From positions 5,270,001-5,334,000 of the forward strand of contig NC_088323.1 of the NCBI RefSeq assembly GCF_910592395.1: a stretch of 64,000 nucleotides of DNA, read 5' to 3'. This document shows, piece by piece, positions 11,427-23,400 of this stretch. Made by a program: the position numbers and the translations under genes. The DNA is from Lineus longissimus. Lineage: Eukaryota > Nemertea > Pilidiophora > Heteronemertea > Lineidae. The notes under the pieces were generated by a model. The model saw only the letters and a program-made list of their open reading frames with translations, was not told the origin of the DNA and did not search any database. Numbering within the stretch: the stretch's first letter is position 1; every line of letters starts with the position of its first letter.

Positions 11427-14400
11427 GTGAGTTTGACATTGAAATTAGCAAAACATCGTAACTGTAATAGGTCCAGTTCTGTCTCTCTGTGAATATCAAG
11501 GGCCAGAAATTCAGTTCCTGCAAAATCCATTCAGAAATCAGTGCCTAGTTGTTCTTTTACCTTGGAATTATTGCATTCAGTTTGTTCTTGGTTGGGGTGA
11601 ACATGTCTAAAATGTGACTTCCTATCCTACATGCAGTAAGAAATTTGATGTGTCACCAAATGTAGTGATCTGCTTGCTAATTATGCCAAAATGACTGTCC
11701 TTCACCTGTAGTTCATGTAGTTCAATATTCCATATCTGTACAATTTTAATGATGCTGAGATCATCGCAAAACAGCTAAATAATGTAAACTTTTTTTAGTT
11801 ATCACTGTGGATTCTACCAAGCGTGGAGTTGGACTGAATCTACAACCAACTTGTTAAGTTGGTAGGTTTGAGCTTCTTTCTCTGCATGGCATTCACATCA
11901 GGAAAGTCCCAAATCCTTGTGCATGCCAACCGGTTTATTTCCTTTCTTAATCTAAATTATTTTAGAATGTTTCAAACAATTTTCATCACAAGATACATTC
12001 CAGATACCTTACCTTTATCATCATAACAATCAACTCTCCTAAAGGTCTATATTTGATTTCAGGGGTTTAAATTCTCTGCATGGCATTCACATCAGGAAAG
12101 TCCCAAATCCTTGTGCATGCCAACCAGTTTATTTCCTTTCTTAATCTAAATTATTTTAGAATGTTTCAAACAATTTTCATCACAAGATACATTCCAGATA
12201 CCTTACCTTTATCATCATAACAATCAACTCTCCTAAAGGTCTATATTTGATTTCAGAGGTTTAAGTTCCACTTTTTCCAAACGTCACAATCACTTGACTG
12301 AGCATGCGTAGCATTTTCACACTGTACCCAAATTCCTCTGAGTGATGGCAAACATGTTATCATCCCCCTTCCCCCTCCCCTCCCCGTGATCCTTGGTCCT
12401 GATTCCACAGACTAAACTGTAAATGTCTTTGACAGTCAAGATATGCTAATGAACACAGAACCTAATTCTCCTCATGACCCAGCAGGATAGCAGGATTGCT
12501 CAGAGGACTGTGGACCGCCACAGAGTTTGTGTGTGACGACAATGGATTATAATCATGGTAATATGGACCAATGTCAAAATTGTGGCACACTTCTATAGAA
12601 GAATCATATGGTGAATGAATTTCACGTATTAGCTTCTGTACTGTTCTATTCTATGGATTTTGTACACCGTTGAATTGGTTTCCAATTCGTGATTGTATGC
12701 TTGTGTCCTAAGGCTTGTTGGTGTCGATATTTTCAATGGATCGAAAACATCTTGTGGTCAATTCATGTCATTGGCGTTCAATCAAATATAGGTCAACAGT
12801 ACACGAGCTGAGCTCTAAGTGGGCTCATTAGGTACATTGAGGCAATTTGTATTGTAGGAGGAAACCTACGCTGTATGATAGAGTCTCCCCTTTCATCGCA
12901 ATACATGCAATAAAAGTTGTGAGGCACCCTAAAAAGTCGTTGACGAAAAGGGGGGCGCCAACCGCTGGATCTGCCATTGCTGTTCACATAATTGGACAGC
13001 TGCTCTCGATCATGTTACTTGTGACATACTGTATTCAAATTTTTTGAAATGAGGTCTAAAGCTTGCCTTAGGAGTGTACACTGAGCTCCCACTCTCAGCG
13101 TAACTTTTCTCATATTAGGAACATAAGACGTCAAGTAAGCCGTGCATATGTTTGAGGGCTATTTTAACTGTCCATCAGGTGGTATTGAAATTATAAGCAC
13201 AAACTTTCGTGTAGTGTTTGCGGGATGTAAAGTTATGATCATAATGCAAACACGAGATTGGAAGTTTGTTTAGCAAGGATTATAGGCCTACCCAGCAGTA
13301 GTTGGTCTAATGACCAGCAAGCCCTAGCCCCTGGTTATTTCAGTTTAGTAGAATGCTAGTTTTGTGATGGATACAACTTTGATTCTATATAAAACGTATG
13401 ACATTGTATGATGGCGTTTTTTCTTAAAACGTTTCGTGATTGATGCTGGGCTTTTTGCGGTGAGTTATCTTTTGTTGACCACGGCTGGGCGTCCACCCTG
13501 CCTGTGGTACAATATCTTCAGTTGTGGCCAAGATGAAGTTGCCTAATTGTACCTTTGAGGTCTTGCTGTGTTCCCTACAGTTTTTCCCCGACATCCACGT
13601 CGGTGTCTGCAGGCCAGAACTAATCGCAGACATGTTGTTCTTTGCTTCGTCAATATTTGGAATCTATGAATTTATGATGACTTTGAACTTTTGGCAGCTA
13701 AGTTCATGCATAGTCATTCCAATATATTGGCTAATTCCTTCATTTTTGGTCGTGAACGTGGGGAAACAAAAAAATGTAGTCTGGTCACAGAAAGGTGTCC
13801 TGATTACAAAAGTCAGATTCAATTTAAATTAACCATTTGAGACCATAACCACTGTCGCTAATAGAGATGTGGTCCTGCTAACAGAGGTGTCTGCTAAGGG
13901 AGGTTCCACTGTACTCCCAAGGAGCTTTTTGATGCACAGTTGACTACGCCACAGACGCTGTCTAGTGTCAATATTTCAATATTTTAGTTATAAGTGGAAC
14001 GTGCCCTTCTCAATGGGTTAACAGCGCCATCTCCCAGGGCGACCAATCGATCCTCGAGGGAGGATCACGCAGGCCTAGTCTTCTACATCAGTGATGTCTT
14101 AACCAGGATTATCCCTCAATTATCCAAGGCACTTTTTCTGCCGGCCTATTCGTTAACTGAGAATTAGGTTCTGATCTATGAGTAAGCTCGCATTTTTGTA
14201 AGCCTGACAGTATTGACAAAGTTGTACAAGACCTAGGTAGGATCTTTTTTCCAACCCACATCATAATTTTCATGTGGGATTTTCAGTTTTTGTGTTGTTA
14301 TGGCGAAGTGGGTTTGATTTTGTGTACGGGTCTATGACATTATCGACAAGATGTCTGAAAAGGATGTGTTTCGGATAAATATTTTAAATTTCTATTAGCC

Positions 14401-17400
14401 ACTGGAGCCAAATGGGAAACAGCTCTGGTCGATTCGGTCCTTGTTTACCAACTTTGACAAGGTGTTTTTTTGCGAAAACGCAAAGCAATTCAGAAGTCCA
14501 GGCTGAATATTCATATACGAGTTTGTCAAAGGTTTGCGTTGTGGTGCTTCTTTTTGTCAATGAAGTGTTTGTCTCTAAACAGGCCGTCGCCAGGAATAAG
14601 GTGGTCTTCTACGACGAGTTCAATATTTGAGATTGGTCTGTGAGAAGACAGAATACTAAGCAGGACTGTGGTCGGTGTCCCAACACTCATAAACATTATT
14701 CACCTCCCTATAGGCTTCTGGTGGGGCTAAGATTATGGTGATTTAGAAAGTGCTCTCTTGCTGTGACCATTACATAGCAAATGGAGATTTTTTCCAGAGT
14801 GCAACACGAAACTTTGAATTTTCAAAAGGCTCGGGAATAGCAAGCAGGCAATTAGTTTGTTTTCGTTTACAGAAATCAAATTGGGAACTGTTTAGATTGA
14901 ATTGAACGACACCCTACCTGGATATCGTTACAAATTTGCTTCTTCAACTTGTGTTGTTACACAGGGCATCAATAAAGAGAAGAGTTGTGATTCTGTTACC
15001 TTCTCTGAGCATAAAAATCGTACCAGCAATTTCTTTTCTTCATATGTCTACAAGTTCGGAATAACTTTGGAGATGAAAAATTGAGGACTAACTCATCATG
15101 TCTTTTGTGGATTCTAGTTGTTGACAAACAATTGACTCAATATTTTCTCTTGAATTGTTGATCAATGATGCTGATCGGGGCACATGTTCGTGGGAGTAAT
15201 TTGTTGTCTGAATGGCGCGCCAGTGAAATGTTCCCATGTTGATTAAAACTAAGAAGCGGCCTGCCTTACGGTTGCCACCGCTTTACGGGAAGATACGAAA
15301 TAAAGTCATCCCGAGGACATGTGTTGTGCCGCGGAAAACTGCGGCCAAAAGAAAGAAGGAATTTTCATCACTTCCTAGTATTAGTAGGTAGGTATTGCAA
15401 TGAATCCTTTGGATGATGTGAACTTGCATCATATTGCTGCTGTTTTGTTTGGCCTGAAAATTGCAACCTTCGAATAATCAATAAGAAATCTCAGTTCAAT
15501 CACGGCACATTATATGACCAATCAATGAGAAATCTCAGCCGTTGCCATTTTATCGATAAACCAATAATGCAAACAGTGGGCGATAAGAGTCGGGATAAAT
15601 TGATGTTGGCGTTGCTATTGTTAGGTGATTCAATAAAGAACTCTCAACCTGCTTATTGTAGTTGGATGGTTGCCTGTCGGCCCGTGCTCTGGAGCCTGGT
15701 AGATTTCTTGAGGTTAACACTGCTGGCTACCACCCAATAGGGCCTGGGTTCAATTCAATCTCGGGGAGAACCTGAGATTGTATTTCAAGTGTTAAAATGG
15801 CTGAAATGAAGGAATACATCAAATGTGTATGACATCCCTATCTAAATTATTGACATGCAGGGTGCTAATGCTAGGTAAGGTATGTCCGCTAATAGACGGT
15901 GAAATTGGAACTCTCAACCTGCTTATTGTAGTTGGATGGTGGCCTGTCGGCCCGTGCACTGGAGTCTGGTAGATTTCTTGAGGTTAACACTGCTGGCTAC
16001 CACCCAATAGGGCCTGGGTTCAATTCAATCTTGGGGAGAACCTGAAATTGTATTTCAAGTGTTAAAATGGCTGAAATGAAGAAATACATCAAATGTGTAT
16101 GACATCCCTATCTAAATTATTGACATGCAGGGAGCTAATGCTAGGTATGTCTGCTAATAGACGGTGACATTGGTTTGGTAGCTCGCGGGTGAAATGCGTT
16201 GCTGTCGGAATACAAACATCTTATGTTTGAATATAAAAGTTGACTTTTCATGCTAATGAAAGTAGGCACTATAACAATGTCAGGCCTACTTATGTTTGTT
16301 GATTTTAGCGGAGGGAAATATAAGCCTGCCATTTTTAGTGGTCAACACTACGGTACCAAAAGTGTACGTCTGTGGATATAGTTGTGGGTACTCCTTCTCA
16401 ATTTGTGGACTTTGAAATTCTGACATTTGCTGTTGGCAAATTTGTGTGATTTGCGAACAATGCAACCAATTTTCATGTAGGTATTATTGAACTTATCATA
16501 TCTCTGAGTTAAAGGTAAAGGTTTGTTGTTTGCTAGGCGATAATATGAAAGCCTAAAAATAATCTCTAGTAATCTCATTTCTGTCATGGCTCATTTCTTT
16601 AGCAGAGCAATGTGGTGTATCCATTGACAAATGTTCATTTTACCTGTGGTGTTAACCTACATCGTATTCTACGATATTCTTTTAATGCTCAATGAACCAT
16701 GAATAAGGTGATGATCCCATTCCCCTGTTGATCACAAATGAAGATTTTTAAGTGAAAAGAGGAACGTGACATTTTTTCGATCAGCTTTGTGACAGTACCG
16801 CGTCTTAATAGCCAAGAGTTCAAACCACTGGTCCAATGAACCGTGATTAACTCATCACTGCTGGGTTATTGATGTGCTTAATGGTAATGCAATTCAATGA
16901 CAATTCCGCTACAAATTTCGAATTTTTACGGACTAGTGTTGATGCAAGCCTTCAAACCTGACTCCGTCTCTGTAGTTCGTGCATACATGTACTATGCCCC
17001 ATAATCACTCACCCATTCCCCCCTCACAAATTTCTTATGAAAATTCAAACACATCCTAGGGGCAATTTTTCACCTCAATTAGTTTCAACAGAACATATAC
17101 CCAGAAGGAATTTTTTTCTTTCTTTTCTATTGAGTTTCTCGTTAGTTCATTGATGAGGATTTTTAGTAGACATAACAATAACACTGTAATGTTGTTGCAG
17201 CTAAATGTCCAATAAATATTCAAGCTATAAAATAAATTTTAAGTAGAGGCGCAGGGCACTTGATTGTCCAGTATTAGCATGTAAGGGTCGGCAATAATCC
17301 TGTAGGGAAAAATCTGATCTTTAAAAATTGCTGCGACATTAAATCGCTCATTTACAGTGGTCGTAGTCGATATCAACCCTACTAGTGGTTCCCTGTTTTG

Positions 17401-20400
17401 CCTGCAGACAAGAGATCCTTCTGTCGCACGCAGCAGCGATTATAATTGCAGGCAGCTGTGATTTAAAGCGATCTTTTTTTCTTGAGTACTGGTTACACCC
17501 ACGTCATCTGAGGGTGACTGTGTGACATGCAAACACACCTATTTCATCTAAGGTTAAAAACCACTGTGGCGAATATCTCCAAACTCCTCCAGCAATATCA
17601 ATCTGAATAAACATAATTTTCGAGAATTTCTTGTTTTGTCAAAGCAAGCTTGGTATTGATTTGCTCTGAGGCGATCTGAACAGGACATAGTTTGAATCGC
17701 CCACATGCGATGGAACACCAAATCAACATTTCAATGTCACGATTATTTCTAGGTAATAATCAGTAGCACAGACTGGGCAGTTTGAGATGGACAGCATTGA
17801 ACACAGGAGAAGAAATCTTATGTGATTACTTATGTTGTGATGATAATCAAAATTCACCTTTCAGACCTGCTCCCTTATGAAGAAGAGAAGAGAGGAATAC
17901 TGGCCAAAAGACACCACCCTGACCACAAAGCTCTTGGGCTCAGTCGTGGAACTCTCTAGGACGGCCGACTTTTTTATCGAAAACGGGCAAGGGTCTCAAA
18001 AATTCAGAAAACAGAAGAAGAAGAAGAAAATTTGCCTGTATTTTCAGTGGGGAGATGTACAGAATAAGATGAAGTAGGCCTATGATTTGCTCCTTTTGTG
18101 TCTAATCATTTGACTTGTTCCATTCGCAGTGAACGCCTTCCTGGCGATGGTGAAGCATTTGAGGAAGAGTTTGACGACGATGACGATGGCATCGACAATC
18201 TTGACGATGACTTCGTTGATGGCTCAGACGGTGAGTAAAAATGATATCACAGCATTGGCCCAGCACATCTGTAACAAGGATGAGCCATTCAGTGCTCTTC
18301 CTGTACCTTAGTCGGTTTTAAAGTGATTGATGCATCATCAAGTGATCATCGAGTCTCTGAATGAAACCCTAGTGGGGCCATATTGGCCACATGTTCATCA
18401 GGCCATCAGGAAATCTTCTTAACTTTGCCACTGGAGTAAACCTTCCCCTCACCGATTTGGCAAACTGTGTTTTAATTGTTTCACTTCCGGTTTCAGATGA
18501 GTCCGCCTACTCCATCACAAGTGGAACTAGTCTTTCCCGCCAGTCCTCTGCGCGTGCGCGTGTTCACTCCGCCACAAAACGCCTCATGCACATGTCGATC
18601 AAAGATGGCGACCGACCGAGCACTGCCACCAGACGTCCCACATCGGCAAAGTCATTTGACGGAGAGTTACAACCAGCTCTCTCAACTAGTTTATTCACCA
18701 ATGTGCCTCCAACAGTGAACTTTGTGCCAGAAGGGGATAAAGGTTTGTATGACTATGAAATTTGATTTTGATTGATGATATAAGAAGAAAAATGCTTGAG
18801 TGGCTGATCAGACTCTCCAGATCGCACGAGATGATTTTCTCCGCTCTGAGAGCTCGAGACCGCACATCAAGTGCTTTAAGGCCGGAGAACATCATTGAGT
18901 TATACTCATCATCAAAGATACTCAGAACCAACTGAGATGTCGTGTTGATATTTTTCATATTCTATTTTCAGTTGAACAACTGCCATGGGACATCCGCAAG
19001 TTGTTAAAATGGCGACTGAGTCCCATTACGCCAAACATTGTCAAATCTACAATTGGTCGGTCAGGTTTTCGAATCTCGAAGAAGAACTATGACTGGTTGG
19101 GGTGCTGGGGGAAACACATGAAAGCTCAGGGTTTCAAGGGAATCAGGGAATATCAGAAAGTAAGTCCACCTCTTCTTCTTCTTCTTCCCCTTATTCTTCT
19201 CCCCTCCTCCTCCTCCTCCTCCTCCTTCTTATGCCACAGAGCCGCAGAGCTTTGTGGTGAGGGTGGTGTCCTTTTGCTAGTGATGCTATTTATTCTTCAT
19301 CAGGTCTGAAGCGCATGCACTGGACCCTATCTCCGTCTCAAACTGCTCGGTGTCTCGTCCGGTGGGGTTTTAAGTTTTTCCATTATAGACTATACAGGCA
19401 CCAGATATGGGCAGTCTTGCAGAGTCAACTACAATACTATTACACTTTCAGATGAATCACTTTCCGGGATCATTCCAAATTGGCCGCAAAGATCGTCTGT
19501 GGCGTAACCTGTCCAAGATGCAGTGCCATTTCGGGAAGCGAGACTTTGGCTTCTTTCCTCAGACGTACGTGTTACCGTTTGATATGAAGCACCTGAAGAG
19601 GGCGTGGGAGGACGGTGGAACGAAACAGAAATGGATCATCAAACCGGTAAGTTTACCACCGTCTCCATGCCCTATAAGGGCACTTTTGAACCCCTTCAAT
19701 TGACTGCCTCTCCAATGACAACAGATGTGTCGTAACTTGTCACAATTACTTGAACCCAGCGTTTTTAGACAGTGGCAGCTCTGGTTCAGATACCCGTTTA
19801 TATTCCTGGGTGGAGAGAGGCAAGTCAGACAAAGAGACCTGGCTACAGTCTTACTCAGACTATGGGATCGAATCAGGATCAGGGATCGAATCAGGATCAG
19901 GGATCGAATCAGGATCAGGGATCTCTTGACCGCTTGTTGAGAATCTGAGCTACCATACCACAGCAGCTTCGAAATGTATGGTTGAGGTCACTGATGGGAA
20001 GGTAGCAATTGCTGGTGGGGTATCCTAAAGCTCTAAAACTTCCAAGAAGGACAGAAACTTTCTCTGTGATTTCATATAGTAAATTATGGTGCAATGATGA
20101 TGATTCTGTTTCAATCTTTCCTACAGCCTGCATCCGCGAGAGGAATTGGTATCAAAGTCATCCACAAGTGGCAGCAAATTCCGAAGAGAAGGCCTGTGAT
20201 TGTTCAGAGGTAGGAAGATATTCCAAATGTTATATTCAAACAGTTCGCTTCCCGTCATTGCCGATTAATCCAACTGGCCATCCCATGTTGCAGATTTCGG
20301 TTTCTCCTACCGAGTGTCAACCCTAACTTCCCTTTGCAGGTATCTGTCTAAGCCGTACTTGATCAATGAGAGCAAGTTTGATCTGCGAATTTACGTGTAC

Positions 20401-23400
20401 GTGACGAGTTACGACCCGCTCAGAATCTATGTGTTCGAGGATGGACTCGTCAGATTTGCTTCTCAGAAGTAGGTGATAAAGTAACTGTCAGTGTTGTGTT
20501 GCATTTGACAGCGTTGCTTCCCTTCGGGTGCTCCGGTTTCCTCCTACTTTATATTACAATATTGTTATAGAGCTTATTATGTCCCAGTTCACGCTCAGCT
20601 CTCAACCAAGTTCCGCTCTACTTAGTTGTCATTCATTCATTTCAAACTACAATACATTTGAATTAACGCCCTAAAAGTCGGTCTCTGTAAATATTTCCAA
20701 AGGGGGCACTAGACATTTATGATAGTCCCTCGACCACATCATCAGTTGCAGTAGGCTGTTCATGCAGTTTTAGAGACCAAGAAGTGCGCATGTAAATATC
20801 TATGGTGTCACAAATGGTCACGAACCAAGATATGCATATCCCCAAACGCTGCATCCAAATCAGTGTCTATAACCACCGTTTTATCTTTCAGGTATTCTAG
20901 CTCAATGAAGAACCTTAGCAACAAGTACATGCATCTGACCAACTACAGCATCAACAAGAAAAACAATGAGTACCAGGCCAACACGGATGAGACCGTCTGC
21001 CAGGGTCACAAATGGTAGGTTTGCAACTGTTCTTAACAACTTTGCTGCAGCAGCCATTCTTCTCACACTTATAAAGGCACAAAATACCTTTCAATGGTTA
21101 AGTCTCGACCTTTGCTGCAGGAATGCCAATTTCAAAATACCGTCTTATTTCCAGGGGTCTCAAGGCGTTGTGGGTGTACATGAAGAAACAGGGAATCAAC
21201 ACTGGAGTCATATGGGAGAACATCAAGGATGTCGTCATCAAAACCATCATGTGGTAAGAAGCAGTTTTCCAAAAAGTTCTTCAGCCTAATAATGCATTAC
21301 TCCGGTCAGGAGACACCCGTTAACATCGCACATTTTTCAACATCCAAGTTTTTGAAAATACTCATTTCATCTTCTTCATTTCGTCTTTCAGTGCGGAGTC
21401 GGCCATCAATAGTATGATCAAGGCCAACGTAAGGCGGCGCTACTGTATACACGAGTTGTTTGGTTTCGATATCTTCCTGGACGAGAATCTAAAGCCGTGG
21501 ATCATCGAGGTGAACATTTCACCGAGTCTTCATTCCAACTCGCAACTCGACATCAACATCAAGGGCAACATGATCAAGGATCTGTTCAACATCGCTGGGT
21601 TCCTTGTTCCGGATAAAAACGACGTGGTGCCGGTTGGTGTCTCGGATAACTGGTAAGTCTGTTTTGGTTGGTTACGGTTGTGGTTGAGGGGTTATACCAA
21701 ACTGGAGGTATTGGTTGTGTCACCAAACTCCGCAAGGATGCCGTTAAATAAAATCTCCACTCAAGCGATGTTTGGTGAGACGACCAATACCAACAAGGCC
21801 TTTTGGCCTGTGCGAAGAGAAATGTGAACCCACTACAGGCTTCTTTCTACTCGTACAGGGTCTGTTAGTTGCCAGGACATCTACCCCAGAGACAATGTAA
21901 TGGATCATGCTTAACTGTCCCATCCAAAGGATGTAAAGAGCTGGATTTTCAGGCCAAAAGGCCTGGGACTCGACCCAGTTTCTGCCACTTGTTAAACTCT
22001 CAGCAGGACCTTGGGTCTCAGGTTATGATATCAAATTTTACCCTGACTATCTATCTTCCTTTGATTTTCCAATAGCCGTGCGGAACCTTCAAACGATATC
22101 TGTATGGACAAGAGGTTATCCAATCAGCCATATTCAAATGATGAACGTGCCAAACATACATATTACTGTCAGAAACACACAGACGAGGTAAGTAGATAAG
22201 GAATTGAACAAAGTCGAAGCTGGGTTCAGAAGTCTTTGCCAGAGGCGATTCAAAATTTCAACAAAGCAGTGGTAAAGTGTGGGGAATTCAACACCTGGCA
22301 CAGTTGGTTGGGTCATGGACACAGATTGATGTCGAAAATGGGTGTCGTCTTGACGTCACTGCACATCCTTCCACCCATGGAACAAATGCACAACTTTAAA
22401 CTCCCATACTCCATGCTGTAACCTGGAAAGCCGGCCCTTTAAAAATATTGGGTTGAGTTTGTAAAATCTGATTGTGTCCTGATTTATTTCCCAGGCTGTG
22501 CGAGCAACAATCCTGGACATCTTGACCCCAGACGACATCCGTATGCTCATCGAAACGCTCGACGAGGACAACCACCGTGGGCAGTTCCAGCGTGTTTTCC
22601 CGTCAACCTCATCCCACCGCTACCTCAAACATCTCGAGCAGCCACGTTACTACAACCTCCTCCTCGACGCCTGGTGCCACAAGTACCACAAATACGAATC
22701 GCGAGGTAAACAACGAGATTCTATGTCAAAACCACGTCGGCCATCATTTGAGAAGCTCGGTACATCATTGTTTTGTCTATGTTTAGTGTAGTTGGGGGTG
22801 CAGTTCCACTGTCCTATGTTTAGTGTGGTTAGGGGCAATTTCAATGTCGTGTCTGCAGTCTCACCTCACCTGCTGTATGTGTCTTGTACCCTGTTTGATC
22901 AGAGGTCAGTTTCTTTCATTTATAAACCGGCCCACAAGCTGGTGACATGTTTTAGTCATCAAGGAACATGAGATTTTCTCATACTCCTCATTTGACTCTG
23001 TCATGAAACCTGAAAGCCGTGAAGACCTAGGAGCATGAGTGGATCATAAGTTTGATCCAAATACTAGACACTTTTGATGGTGACGTTTTTGAATATTATT
23101 TTATCACCCAGATAGATATCCCCACTGCCAAGCACTGAGTTCCACAAGCAAAGAGCGGTGACACTTCAAATTTAGTAGTTTTCAAGGATTTTGTAATTTT
23201 CTTTCAGGTATCAGCCTCTTAGATCAGTACTGCAGGAAAGGCCTTCATCTCGAGAACCCAACATCAGACCCTCATCACCAGTGGTCACCGCCAACTTCCA
23301 CCCCGAGGACCCAGAGTGCTCCGATGGGGAAGAGTCGCGCTGATGCTGACCTCAGAAGCAAGTAAGTAGTGACTCCTGGTGGTCAATTTTTGACATTTGC

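Larger units (their letters stand above)
11427..18129 (+). other. TTLL4 intron 2 (6.7 kb), no gene seen
   Basis: Non-coding apart from repeats: a 194-bp tandem duplication (11878), a degenerate CCTCTCTATTAAGGACAC-type element (13790), and a 270-bp tandem duplication with a tRNA-like B box (15639). The longest open frames (102 codons at 13524, 66 codons at 17877) lack domain or codon support. Confidence 0.7.

Noticed and set aside
17868-18075. Possible extra TTLL4 exon after an acceptor-like CACCTTTCAG
   Set aside because: Joining exon 2 in its phase 2 reaches a stop after a few codons. Only another phase is open, so it cannot be a coding exon of this gene model.
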